A stretch of DNA of 64,000 bases from Metallyticus violacea. Its lineage: Eukaryota; Arthropoda; Insecta; Mantodea; Metallyticidae. Location of the stretch: NCBI GenBank assembly GCA_030762175.1, contig CM060846.1, forward strand, positions 182,781,041 to 182,845,040, given 5' to 3'. Positions 12,410 to 22,919 of this stretch are shown here, piece by piece; the stretch's first letter is position 1; every line of letters begins with the position of its first letter. Under the pieces are notes generated by a model, which was given only the letters and a program-made list of their open reading frames with translations, made no database searches and was not told where the DNA came from. Made by a program: the position numbers and the translations under genes.

Positions 12410-12960
12410 AGTAGTCTATACCCCGACACAGCGCACTCTCCGGGTGCGGTGCCAACCCTACTGCGGAGCACATCATGCGGTGCGTATCCAGCAGGTTGTA
12501 GGCAACACCACAGAAATATACGCTAAGAAGGATCGTGTTTGTTTAATATACAATTGACAAAATAGTAATTATACATATAATTACACAAATTATTAATTAC
12601 AATGTTGATACATACAAAACATCGGTTTGCTATTCAACACAATGTGCAAATAACATACACACAACACAAAAATATTCCCCTACAAAAATTATTTTAGAAT
12701 ATGTCATTATGGCCAAAGTTTCTCCATCGTCGTCGCTGATGCTTTCAGTTCGATCCTCGAAGGAAGTGGTGACGCGCATGAGGTGTTCAGTGCGCTGGCG
12801 ACACGGTGTCGCAAACCTATCTGCAAATACACAAAATATTACTCGTAACGTCATCAGGTCACAGATGTTTTGGCAATATGGTGTCGCAGGCCTGTCCTGA
12901 TATGCTACTGACGTCATCAGGGGATCGGTTTCACGGTGTCCAAACCTGCCTGAACTAGTA
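12410..12960. repeat. Polinton left terminal inverted repeat
   Basis: Pairs with 24380-25065 in reverse complement through several blocks: the terminal AGTAGTC; 'tgtttgtttaatatacaa'; 'taattacacaaattattaat'; the 'gcaaaccgatg'-type block; 'cttcgaggatcgaactgaaa' (minus sense); and tandem 'ttgcgacacc ... tgatgacgt' units. The arms are diverged by substitutions and small indels. A block at about 12566-12605 is also shared with the second element at about 50845-50885. Confidence 0.85.
12909..12916. promoter_or_regulatory. TGACGTCA octamer in left TIR
   Basis: A perfect palindromic CRE/ATF-type octamer within the left TIR repeat units; three more lie in the right TIR. Binding is inferred only from the motif. 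Confidence 0.4.
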
Positions 12961-13117
12961 GGGTTACTGTTGAAAATAAGGTACATCACATATCTATGTG
13001 ACCGTAGAAATAGTGGGTGAATAGACGCCATGGTGAATTACTAAATACCACCAATAATGTGTCCTACACCACGTAAGTCAGTTATGCCGCAAAAAGTAAG
13101 TTATGCTTAAAAAAGTA

Positions 13118-14451
13118 CCAGGGTAGGTCCACAAGTTCCCGGTCTAACCATTTTCTATGTATAATAAAGACAAAAAATATGTATATTACTTTCCAATATA
13201 GTTACCCTTTATTACAATACACTTCTCGCATTTTTGAAATTCCATTTAAATCCCCTCCCCAAAAATTGCCAGAAGTTTTGTTTGCAAAATGGGCATAAAC
13301 ACCATCCATCACTTCTTCGTCATAATTAAATTTCATTCTTTGAAATTTTGAGAAGAGGAAACCGTCACTGGTAGCTCGATTTGACGTGAAGAAGGCGCAC
13401 ACCACCACTCAGCTTTCCCAGCCTTTTCTCTTTGATGTAAGCACGTAGTCTGTGCAGTAGGCCAGCTTAGTACTCCATTTACTCACCTTGAAGTCATTGA
13501 ACAGTATTTCTTCACTGTCCCAATAGATTGTGGCCATGATCTGTTTGGTTAACTGAGTGATCTTGGCTTTAGAGGCGGTGCTTCGCCAGGTTTACGCCAC
13601 TCTATTGATTTTCTTTTGGACAAAGGATCATAGTAGAGGACCATAGTTTCATCTCCTGTAACGATGGTTTGCAGAATTTCTCTCTCGTTGCCACGGAAAA
13701 GCTCCAAAATTGCTTGACAGCACATGAGTAGTAAGTGCTTTTGGACTGAGGAAAGAAGTCCAGGCTGATTTTCTTTTGGACAAGGGATCATAGTAGAGGA
13801 CCGTAGTTTCATCTCCTGTAACAACGGTTTGCAGAACTTCTCTCGTTGCCACGGACAAGCTCCAATATTGCCTGATAATAGATGAGTCGTTACTGTTTTT
13901 GGAATGAGGAAAGAAGTCTAGGCACCTATCTTCCACTAACCTAATTCATGTTTAAATGTTCATGAATAAATGGAAGGACTATTATTTTAGAAAGGCCCAC
14001 TTTGTTGGTGTTTCTGTAACTTTGGGCCGCCGGTCTTCCATAATTTCCCCTTCCACAAGAGCGATCTTTTCAGGAATGAGCACCTCCAAGGGCCGACCTG
14101 CGCGCTCTTCGTCTTCAATGCCTTCTGGGATTATTCGAAAAACGTTTGGCCCATTCTTTTACGGTAGAATAAGAAGGGGATGCTTCCCCATATGCACAGT
14201 CCAATCGCTGTTTAATTTCATTTGAAGTAAGTCCTTCCTTTGTGAAGAACTTAACAACCACTCGAAACACTCTCTATTTTGGACATGTCACAATCTTCTA
14301 CACATAGCCTTCTTTATGCAACTGTATCTGAACAACTGAAACAGAGCGGAGCGGAAGTTACAGGTGCAATTATTTGCTGAGTATGACACAAGGGCATTAT
14401 GAAGGAGATAAATCTTATCGGCGAGGTCGGAATCTTATGTACCTGCCCTCG
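13118..14451 (-). mobile_element. Mariner element, degraded, with internal duplication and deletion
   Basis: The left end 'ccagggtaggtccacaag' follows a TA (13116-13117). The right end, in reverse complement, is 'cgagggcaggtacataag'. Internal minus-strand frames read as mariner transposase, with 'TIVTGDETMVLYYDPLSKR' around the first catalytic Asp. A 160-bp tandem duplication (13607-13926) gives two copies of that motif. The stretch that holds the second catalytic Asp in the sister copy at 61214-62482 (H-D-T-A-P-V-H) is missing here, through a deletion near 13390. It inserted into the GCAAAAAAGTAAGTTATG tandem array of the Polinton, which continues on both sides. Confidence 0.9.
13607..13926 (-). 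repeat. 160-bp tandem duplication inside the mariner transposase
   Basis: Unit 1 (13607-13766) and unit 2 (13767-13926) both begin 'gattttcttttggacaa' and run to 'aggaaagaagtc'. The period is exactly 160. They differ by scattered substitutions and a few small indels, so the duplication is not recent. Each unit encodes the T-G-D-E motif. Confidence 0.85.
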
Positions 14452-14479
14452 TTCGTTATGTTATATGTTATGTAATATT

Positions 14480-14610
14480 GCAAGAAAGTAAGTTATGCTG
14501 CAAATAGCAGGTTATGTTGCAAAAAAGAAAGTTATATTGCACAAAAGTAAGTTGTGTTGCAAAAAAGTAAGTTATGTAGCAACAAAATGTTATGTTGCAA
14601 TCAAACCATA
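14480..14610 (+). repeat. Sub-terminal tandem array (GCAAAAAAGTAAGTTATGTT type)
   Basis: Five to six units of about 20 bases ('gttgcaaaaaagtaagttat' and variants). The array starts before the mariner, at about 13078-13117, and resumes here. Similar units occur in the second element near 52640-52690 and, inverted, near 56080-56120. Confidence 0.8.
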
Positions 14611-14639
14611 TTTTCTTAACTTGAACGACTCTTAATAAA

Positions 14640-15448
14640 CAAAAACGAATATTAGAAACAAAAATATTTAACTCTACATAAATATGTTATTTTGCGCGAA
14701 AAATAGTTCATACAACATTTCAGAAATCCTTCGTGGCTACGCACTAATTATTGTTATGTTGCAATGCTAAAGTGAGTATATGTTTGTTAATTTACAATAT
14801 TTTGTACATAAGCTGTGAAAATATAAAATAGTATTTATTAACTCATGCGGGAGTTGCTTCACTCTTGTCTACTGTGCATACTGGGGAAAGTCGCTTGGGG
14901 TACCTCGAGGGTCGGCAGATTTCTACCTGCTCCCAGAGTGTCAAAATGAAATTGTAAGAGTTTTCTCCATTATGACATTTCGATGTTCGCCTAGGGCAGG
15001 AATTACTCATTAAAAGTTTTCTACACTTTTGCCTGCTAATGACATTTAGATGTTAAGGAATTTCTGTGTTAGTGCCTGTTACTGGCACTAAGACGTTAAG
15101 GAATTTCTATCTAAAATAGTTTAGCTCCCCTTTAAACATTTAATGGTATTTTGATGTTTAGGAATTTCTGTCCATAAGGCTTTTCGTGTTAATAGCATTT
15201 ATGTGTTTTACCTTTGGAGTAGTATTTCCTTTAAAATTGTAAGAGTTGCCATTTACCTGCTAACGGGTTGGTCCACTCCTTCAATCACATCTCTGCCTCG
15301 GGCTAAGAGGCAGTGGGGAGGACATACGCTGTAGAAAAAACCAATTTCATTGATTGAAAACCAAGAGGGGGTGGGATAAATCGTATCGGTGCAAGCATCG
15401 TAGGAAAAATTAAACTCGTGACATCACAGAAAAGTAAAAGGTTTTCGG
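14640..15448 (+). repeat. Polinton sub-terminal non-coding region
   Basis: No gene. At 14960-15230 a loose tandem motif recurs three to four times ('gatgttaaggaatttct' with variants). The block at 15255-15320 ('acctgctaacgggttgg' ... 'ctgcctcgggct') corresponds to 51765-51830 in the second element ('acctgctaatgggtttta' ... 'cggcctgaggcc'), so it is a conserved part of this family's end region. Confidence 0.65.
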
Positions 15449-15456
15449 TATAAAAG
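15449..15456 (+). promoter_or_regulatory. TATA box upstream of the Polinton genes
   Basis: A perfect TATAAAAG lies about 100 bases before the first ATG of the polymerase region (15550). Transcription would be expected to begin about 30 bases downstream, near 15480. The same octamer occurs in the second element at 51741-51748. Function is inferred from motif and position. Confidence 0.5.
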
Positions 15457-15549
15457 CAGACACCGCGAATTCTCGTGACATTGAAATGTATTAATGTACA
15501 CTATTTCTTTTCGACGTTAATTCCTTAAGCAGCCAGCACCGGCACCAAT

Positions 15550-18112
15550 ATGTCTTCAATCAGTAGCAACATGATTTCCACCGGTTTTCCCTTATTTCAT
15601 TAAGGGGAATTATTATTGTAATTTCATGTCTCTGTGCAACATGAAAAAGTCTACCTTTCGCGCAATGAACTTATGAATATGACGCTTAGAAAAACTCACC
15701 AATGCGGGGAAAGAATTTTGTGGAACTTGTAATATTCCTGCGGGCGTTAACCATGAGTGAAACATTCAGCCGTACAATTCTCCAAGCTTGCGGAAGAATT
15801 ATATATTAATGTTCATAGATTTCCAGCGTACGCAGAACTCCTCTTATTCCACTAAAACAGATGAGGTGTATGTGGGCATGTACCGAACCTGAGCGAGCTG
15901 TCTCAAGCCTGCAATTTGTGCATTAACGAGCCCCGCAAGATGACTTGTTGCACGCAGTGCTGTGTTAAAGAATGGGTGTTTGACAAGGACACAGTGAAAC
16001 AGCTATTTTATCACACCAATCGACCTGCATTCATAACCCATGACATTGTCGACATAGCGCACAATTAACACCCTGTAACGGGAAATTCAAAGTACGTGGT
16101 GGACAGCCTAAATTAAGCACCGGGGCTCATCTTGAACGGGAATAAAATTTACAGGCTAAAGTGTGGCAGTGTGAAATTTCTAAACTCACTGAACTTCATT
16201 CCTATGCCATTGTCACGTTTTTCAAAAACATTTCAACTTCTCGAATGCAAAGATTATTTTTCTTATCTATTCAATACTAAGGAAAATGAAAGTTATGTGG
16301 GTCCTATACCGGATCAGAAATATTACAGTTAGGATGGTATGAGTGTAGGTGCCCGCAAAACTTTCAAAAAGTGGCATGAAGAAGATGTCCTCAAATTACA
16401 TCTTTGACATGAGAAACGAAATGTAGTTTACAGCAAAATGGACGTATTTCTCTTGAGACTAGAAGATTCAAAATTTAGGAAGCAATTCATTAGCGATAAC
16501 GATATTGGCCCGTTTAGAGGAAAGTGTCACCATTGCGCAGGCATGCATGAACGTTTACAGGAAGCGGTTCGAGCCGCGAAATAGATGGGTACCGCTTAGC
16601 TGATAAGCAATCACGAATAACATGAATCTCGCTGTCTTGGCTGGAATAGCAACAATCTGTCACCATACAGAATGCTTTCCGCTGCAGAGAAATTAAAGTT
16701 TTAAGGTATAAAATTGACGGGTACAAAGAAGACAACTGTTTCTACTTCTTTCACGGATGTTTCTACCACGGCTGCACATAGGAATTCATTTTTATGCAAC
16801 ATGGGTAATAAAACCATGGGCCTCCATATATGAGGACACAGTAAAGGTCAGAAATATGATGAAAGATGGTGGTTACCACGTGACCGAGATGTGGGATTGT
16901 GAGTTTAATCCGTGTTTAAGGATAACGGGTCTCTGGCAGAGTTTGTCGAATCTTTTCCTTACCCTGAACCTCTCAATCCTCGAGATACTTTTTGGCGAAA
17001 GTACAAGTTGTACGAAAACCTACTGCAAGGTTTCCGGAGTCATGAAAATGTTTTACTACGACGTGTATAGTTTGTCCCGTTTGTCAATAAGGCCAAAGCT
17101 TATTCCTTGGGCCATCCTAAAATCCACGTAGATAATTTTCCAACCTTTGAAGATGTATAGGGTGGCATTTTAAAATGCCAAATGTTTCTCTCGCAATTTA
17201 TTTTTCCACTATACCGCGCATGCGCAGAGATGGAAAATAGAGTGCGCACATACAGAGGATGAACGATGTATGAGAGGCACCTGGTTTGTGGACGAGATTA
17301 AGTTGCACTAGAGGAAGGCTATAGGGTGATCCATGTATATAAGATATGGGAATATGACATTACACGTTTTGATATCCTGTCACTGGTGAAAAGAGTCTTT
17401 TTCAGGACCATGTTAACCAACCTCCGGTTTGCCCATAAACTGCAATACTCTTGCCAAGAAGGACGAATGTGTCAAGCGATTTTTAGGAAAGGAAGGTGTT
17501 GCACTGGTTAAAGACGCCATTGAAAGCAATTCTGGCAGGCGAGTGTTTGAAAAACTCATGTTAAACTCATTTTGGGGGAAATATGGCCAACAAGACAACC
17601 TGTCCACTTTGTGAGCTAGTGAAAAATTATTCCATAGTAATAGATCTTCTTAACGATCCAGGTGCAAAGGCACACCTGCCTGCTACAGAGGAAATGATGT
17701 ACGTACGTGGCATGGAGGCATAGTAAAAAGAATTCAAAATTAAGTTCCACTACTAACACCGTTATAGCAGCATACACAACGGCCCATGCAAGAATGTATG
17801 ACAGATGAATTAGAGAATACGGTAAGGATGCTTATATATCCACATTTGCATCTATCGGCCCAAAAAGTATACCATAGAGGTTAAGTATGGGAAGAATTTT
17901 GTAGGCATCACCCTCAATTCGGGAAACATGAAAATTGTTAAGTGTACCGTAATCACGGACACCGTTTTGAGGGTCAATATAATGTTGTTATACTGAAAGA
18001 CACCCAGATTTCAAGAATTTCATGGGTCAGTGGTTCCCGAGCCTTCGGAGAAAATCTATAGGATGATGGTCAACAGGATCAAAACTTTGATTATTACCTG
18101 TACGGGTATAAA
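15550..18112 (+). pseudogene. Polinton protein-primed DNA polymerase B, relic
   Basis: This would be the replicative polymerase of the Polinton: 3'-5' exonuclease plus type B polymerase of the protein-primed group. Conserved blocks appear in order across shifting frames: exonuclease motif I ('FIDFQRTQN', about 15808-15836; the family usually has F-D-F-E); 'NSLNFIPMPLSRFSKTF' (about 16180); 'FHGCFYHGC' (about 16755); 'VTEMWDCEF' (about 16880); motif A 'DVYSL' then 'FVNKAKAYSLGHPKI' (about 17058-17130); and motif B 'KLMLNSFWGKYGQ' (17560-17595). The 'TVIAAYTTAHARM' block follows at about 17760, but the Y-x-D-T-D catalytic motif expected next is absent, apparently deleted near 17840. The C-terminal 'DYYLYGYK' ends near 18112. 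The ATG at 15550 is only a candidate start. Many stops make it inactive. Confidence 0.9.
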
Positions 18113-18167
18113 GGAAGACGCATTTAGTCATTTCTTCCGCAGTCCTTTAAGGGGTGACTGATTCGCA

Positions 18168-18811
18168 ATGTCTACAAATCATCACTTGAAAATATTTAAT
18201 TCCGATATGCCATGTTAATTGCACGTTCTCTGCGTTGTGGAAAATCAACATTTAAAAAAAAAAAAAAACTTAATTAGTAATGCAGGTCAAATATTTGACA
18301 AATCCTTGAGAAAATGGTTGTGGTGTCATCCACGAAAATAACCATTTAAACTAAGTCGGTGTTTCGTGACCCATGCGTGCATACCAAATTTGAAGGCTGT
18401 TAACAACGGTGGCTTTGTTATTTTAGACGATTTAATGTACGAAGCAGAGAGACAAAACGTGTATAATTTTTTACACTAAAGATTTACATCACAGAAATTT
18501 GGAATTACTTACATACTACTAAATGGTTTCCACAAGATAATAAATATTGAACTATGTTTGTCAATGTAAATTGCATTATCATATTTAACAACAATAGAGA
18601 TAAATGCAAGTTGATACTTGTGTTAACAGGTCGAGCCAAAGTACTCTATAGATTTTTGTTAGAGGCGTTTGAGAAGGCTACAGAAAACAACTATACGGGT
18701 ATCGAACCGACGTCCTCCCGGGGGAAATGCTTTCTTACTGTCTACCCAATTGGAATTAGATCAGTACAGGTACCGTACCGAGCAGCTTTTGATACCAATC
18801 TAAAGGATTAA
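18168..18811 (+). pseudogene. Polinton packaging ATPase (FtsK/HerA type), relic
   Basis: This would be the genome-packaging NTPase. The ATG at 18168 follows the polymerase end by about 55 bases. A degenerate Walker A reads 'RCGKST' at about 18237. A Walker B-type 'GGFVILDDLM' lies at about 18410-18440, preceded in the family by a short loop as here. The segment 18554-18811 carries 'FLLEAFEKATENNY' and a C-terminal 'YPIG..SVQVPY' region that fits the family's end. Frameshifts separate the pieces. I infer the identity from motif order and neighbours, since the Walker A is weak. Confidence 0.75.
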
Positions 18812-18889
18812 TCACCATAAGCGATTTGGAATGAAAGCGCCTTGGTTAACAATATACAATTTTCCCCCCTGCCGAGAGTTTAAATAAAA

Positions 18890-19845
18890 GAGCAACGAGC
18901 ACATTTTCGTAATTTTTGTATAGATACAAGCGGAATGAGCATTGGTAAACTGAACATTCCATTGATAGCATGGCAGCGCGCAAACTTCGCAAGACAACGG
19001 GCATACCAAATTCTAAGATCGAGTCCTTTCTTCAAACTTAGGATAGATATACATTTCACAAACCGATAAAGAAACGATTTTCCACAAGAAAGTATCATGT
19101 AACCAACATGGACGACCTTTGGGAAGCCGAACCTAATGCAATGAACAATGTTAAAGAGCACAACACTATCGTTGACATATTTTCCAAAATATGCTTGGGC
19201 AACCGCTAAAATCAAAAGTAGGCACGGAAACTACACAGGCGGTTAAAACTTACATTTTCTCCTCGCGGTCCCAAGGTGCTGCAAACCAATAAAGGAACCC
19301 AGTTCACATAAAAAAACTTTAAAGCATTTTATGTTGAACAGGGTGTAATATTTTATTACTAAAATAATGTCAAAGTCAGCGTTGTAGAAAGTTCAATGGG
19401 ACCTTAAAGACGAATATGTGGAAATGTTTCACAAAAAACACCACTATAGATACTATTGATACCCAGATTCTTTCACTTTTACAGTCCTACAATCGTTCCT
19501 TTCACAAATCCATGAAGAAGGCTGCAAAGGATGTCAATGATGGAAACATTTGTAGGTGAATGCAAATGTATATGGTCAGAATAATCCGCGGTCAAAACAC
19601 GTATACTTAAATTTAATGTAGGAGATCTCGTGTGCGTTTCTAAGGAGAAAATGAAGTTTGGTAAGTGGTACGAGCAAAACTGGGCAAATGAAATTTACCA
19701 AATTGGCAAGGTGCTGCAAGGTGGCCCGGTTGTGTATAAATTAAAGGATTTGGCGGCGAAACCAAAGACGGAATTTTTAATCCGAGGAGCTACAACAGGA
19801 TATGCTTCCGAAATCTTGCAAAATAGACAAAACACTCGACACTAG
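18890..19845 (+). pseudogene. Polinton retrovirus-type integrase, relic
   Basis: Reads in order: an N-terminal helical part ('RKLRKTTGIPNSKIESF', about 18970), 'FHKPIKKRFSTRKY' (19052-19095), the catalytic core, and a C-terminal chromodomain-like region 'GDLVCVSKEKMKFGKWYEQNW' in pieces (19622-19690) ending 'VVYKLKDLAAKP'. The first catalytic Asp, normally in a Q/W-x-A-D-L motif, reads Glu ('WEAEPN'). The second, normally D-K-G-T-E-F, reads Asn ('TNKGTQF'). The Glu of the 'VVES' motif remains. Several stops are present. The chain is a Polinton integrase and not a retroviral pol product, because the ATPase precedes it and capsid genes follow. Confidence 0.9.
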
Positions 19846-19937
19846 AGGTTGTGGTCACAACAAAAAAAAATGGTTAAATGGAAAGGTTATCGAAACAAGT
19901 TTAATTCGTAGGTTCACGCGTCAACTGTTGATTCGGT

Positions 19938-20978
19938 ATGATTAACACAAAACCGTTTTCCTTCACGCTCATGATTATTGCATCCATTGATCATTTCACC
20001 GACAATACAACTTCCACATTTTCAAACATCTTGCCCGAGAGAATATTGCTGCAAGGAGAGTCGGAAGTAGTACTGTAAAAGGTTAGATACCCTGTGAAAT
20101 TCTATAAAGTTACAAAACACAATAATCATATCATTGGAACCATGTATAATATAAATACTCCGGTGATACATCCAAAAATTAACTTATAATGCCGCATGGT
20201 ATCGTGCACAATGCTAAAGATTTGAAACACTTCATCAGCTCTATCATATGCAGACATTTGCAAGTCGAGGACCTTTTTCTTTATAACGAGAGCAAAAATA
20301 CTGTCAGCATTAACGACAAAGTCACACAGTTCACCCATAATCCCTACAGTAAAGTTGCAGTATATGTAGAAAATATTCCGACATCTAGAAAGTAGAGAAG
20401 CATAGTGGAACAGAAATTATTAACCAAATGCCAAAATCCAAACTTGACATTAGAGATCTTCTTAAACTGTCAACAAACTTGCCTAAGGAGGCCACCACTT
20501 CTACAGAAACGATAACAAAGCCCAAACCTGGCTCTAGAAATCCTCCTAAACAGTCAACAAGCGCACCTATACAAGCGACGACGAATTAAAATGGGCATCT
20601 CGTACACGTTATCTGCCAGGATGAAGAGATTCAAATCATACACCAACGTTGAGGACCAGGAAATTGGCGAACGTCCTATAGAGCTGTACATGGGACTCCG
20701 TTACGAAATGTTCATTTATTGCAATCTGACAGTACCACAAGTAGTGGCCAACACGTTTTTGCAAGTTATTGAAAACGTCTCTGTAAAGCATAATAAAACA
20801 CAGCAACAACTGCAGGCAGGTTGAAAAGTCCTTCTCTCCGGGTCATTAGGTACCTTTGATGCAAAAGGATTTAAAATTTGTAAATATAGATTTAAGGAAC
20901 GGTTACGGTGATTTCTTGCCATTTGTAGATGGACTTTCCTGTACTATAGTTCTAACGTTTCGGCCCAAACAGGCATAA
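19938..20978 (+). pseudogene. Polinton penton (minor capsid) protein, relic
   Basis: The first 47 codons from the ATG at 19938 fit the N-terminus of the Polinton penton: an opening 'FSFTL' strand, 'TTSTFSNILPERILLQGESEV', then stop codons. The C-terminal parts fit too: 'FIYCNLTVPQVVANTFLQVI' at about 20710-20770 and 'INIDLRNGYGDFLPF' leading to the family's closing 'V.L.FRP', ending with TAA at 20976-20978. The middle (20100-20590) has two short frames that I cannot align. The stop overlaps the next gene's ATG by one base (TAATG), a compact gene order typical of these elements. Confidence 0.7.
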
Positions 20979-21175
20979 TGGAGCTGCATACTGTTACCAG
21001 ATATTACCTAAATCTGGCTGGAGGGGCATCAGACCATCCAGATTTTCATTTATACAGAGATAAACACTATCAAAAATGTAGCGGCTTGTTTTCTGCTCTT
21101 GGTGGGCTTTTCAGAACCGTGTTGCCATTTTTCAAGAGCGGTGTAAAAGCTCTCGGTAAAGAATATTGGCGCTAA
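20978..21175 (+). CDS. Small Polinton virion-type protein with glycine-rich amphipathic core
   Basis: 65 codons, ATG overlapping the penton stop codon. The C-terminal half, 'LFSALGGLFRTVLPFFKSG' followed by 'VKALGKE', resembles the conserved small protein that lies between the penton and major capsid genes in Polintons and looks like an adenovirus pVI/pX-type membrane-active or core peptide. In relatives the reading normally continues; here it stops at 21175 and continues in shifted frames, so the frame is probably truncated. The role is inferred from position and composition. Confidence 0.55.
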   Translation: MELHTVTRYYLNLAGGASDHPDFHLYRDKHYQKCSGLFSALGGLFRTVLPFFKSGVKALGKEYWR

Positions 21176-21394
21176 TGAGCTTACTGGCATAGCTAGTTGG
21201 AAATTTCCTCAATGGAGTCGTTAAAGACTAGAAGGAAGCAGGCGGGATATAATCTAAAGATCAAAGGGGACCTAAAGACAGACTCCGTGATAGGATATGG
21301 AAACATGCGCCTATTAAAATGCCCGAAAGGAAAACGGAGCAAGAAGTCTAAAACTAAACGAAGAAGACGAAGGGTGCAAGACGTTTATCCATAA
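21176..21394 (+). pseudogene. Continuation of small virion protein: basic C-terminal tail
   Basis: Frame 21212-21394 reads 'SLKTRRKQAGYNLK' and ends in a lysine/arginine-rich tail 'RSKKSKTKRRRRRVQD' just before the capsid gene. In Polintons the small protein between penton and capsid has a similar 'SL+TR...AG' block and a basic tail, so this is probably the second half of the gene starting at 20978, cut off by a stop. No good ATG opens it before 21212. Confidence 0.5.
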
Positions 21395-22905
21395 AGGTCA
21401 ACAAAGAGTCTGACAAATCGGTGTTGCACGTGAGTTCAGAACTAGACATCTTCAAATCTTGCTCGTTCATGTGAACGTGGAGGAACACTATTACAATTCT
21501 CTAAATCCCCAAAATACCCTTACGAAAAATGCCCCAATCACTTTTCATTAATCCGGTAATGCACACGATTACCTTGACATGACTTATATAGTGCTAGATC
21601 TGTTCGTGGGAATAGTCGATACTGAGGGAAGTGCCTTGAAAGATAACGAATAGGTTACTTTCATCATTAATAATTCTAACCTCGCTTTTTCAATACCTGG
21701 AAGTATTCCTTAACAATGTTATCATCTCCTTGCCTCAGTCAGGCTACCATAATAGAATGTACATTGTTGATTTGGTTTATTTATAGACGCTCTTTAAGAT
21801 CCTCGTCCCATTCAAATCAGGGCGTGAAATGGCCGACAGAGGCCTCTTCTTTCAGGCTTGAGGTTATTTTTCGTGCCGCAAAGCTACGACACTACGACTT
21901 TACTTCCCTTCCGAAAGCAGCCATACTTACGATTTTCGCCCGAAAAAATCTATCGATCCTGGCCGGGTCTGGACCCCCGATCTTGGGTTTAGAAGGCAAG
22001 TACCGTAAGAACATATATTGTAACGCTGCTCAATTATTCGAAAGATGTCATGAACACCAGACTATAATCCTCGCTCTGGAAAAGGACACGGGAAGAACCA
22101 TGGTCGCGTATTCGCCAATCAAGGAATTAAGTGGCGTGACGGATATGCAAAAGGAAGCAAAGTTGTACAGCTGATGGGAAACCTTTCCAATGCACTTTAA
22201 TGAGGAAAATCTACTCTTGGATAACGTGGGCAACGCCATTAAAGTCTCATTATCTTCGCCCAATTTTCACCTTTTGTGAAGATAAAGGACTTTAAAGGGT
22301 ATACGGAAATTCAATTTGCTAGACTGGTTTTGAAAACTGTGAGACCGCCGCCACCATCAAACTTGCACATTAGGCAATGTTAGTTAAGAGAAATGCCAAG
22401 TACCGTCTAAAATATGGCGGATTTACGCTCTCAACATTCCAAAAGAAATTAGTATCATGGCTTTAAACGACGTTTTCATAGTTCAAATCCCCAGAACGGT
22501 GGTTGTGGCCATGGTTACAGACCGGTACACAGCGGCAACATTAATAAACATTCGTATAATTTGGAACACTTTAAAATTAATTTCTTTTATATGTATGTGA
22601 ATGAACAACCTTTTCCCTCACAACCCTACATCCCGACTTTGATGCCGGTCATTTTCTACAATGTTTTCAAATTCTTAAAGATAGCCTCGGGACTCACTTT
22701 AGGGACGAAGGGTATTCCATTTTCAGACTCATTATTCTCACGGGTATACCATTATGGAATTTGATCTAACAGCCGACACGAATACTAACAAGTTTTACAT
22801 TTCGTGGCGTCACGATACTGTGTTTATAAGTATGGATTTTAAAGAACAAACTCCAGAACTTATTACTCTATTGGTACTTGAACTATAGTTATTGATGCTA
22901 ATAGA
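21395..22905 (+). pseudogene. Polinton major capsid protein (double jelly-roll), relic with SINE insertion
   Basis: Recognisable pieces in order: 'SSELDIFKS' (about 21433), the family's N-terminal S-E-L-D-L-F motif; 'NVEEHYYNSLNP' (about 21475); 'GNAHDYLDM' (21555-21580); 'NLAFSIP'; then a SINE at 21763-22002; 'SKVVQLMGNLSNAL' (about 22160); 'ENLLLDNVGNAIKVSLSS' (22204-22257); 'YNLEHFKINFFYMYVN' (22555-22605), matching the H-x-N-x-x-Y-x-x-x-Y/H-V-N block; and near the end 'GYTIMEFDLTADTN' (about 22742) and a strand-rich tail to about 22905. The gene forms the icosahedral shell in virus-like relatives. Stops and frameshifts throughout. Confidence 0.8.
21763..22002 (-). mobile_element. SINE family 1, 5'-truncated, inserted in the capsid gene
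   Basis: Body and 3' end of the family ('gagcgtctataaataaacca' in minus sense at the low end) are present. The tRNA-like head is cut just after 'tacttgccttctaaa', so the A box is lost. Capsid-like coding sequence lies on both sides. Confidence 0.85.
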
Positions 22906-22919
22906 ACCATTTTGGTGTC

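Noticed and set aside
12630..13031. 133-codon minus-strand frame
   Set aside because: It lies in the Polinton terminal repeat, and the opposite arm does not keep the frame open.
18812..19215. Minus-strand frames over the integrase start
   Set aside because: The plus strand gives recognisable integrase motifs at the same place, so these are shadows.
18890..19845. Endogenous retrovirus pol
   Set aside because: The integrase is retrovirus-type, but no reverse transcriptase, gag or LTR is present, and PolB, ATPase and capsid genes surround it, as in Polintons.
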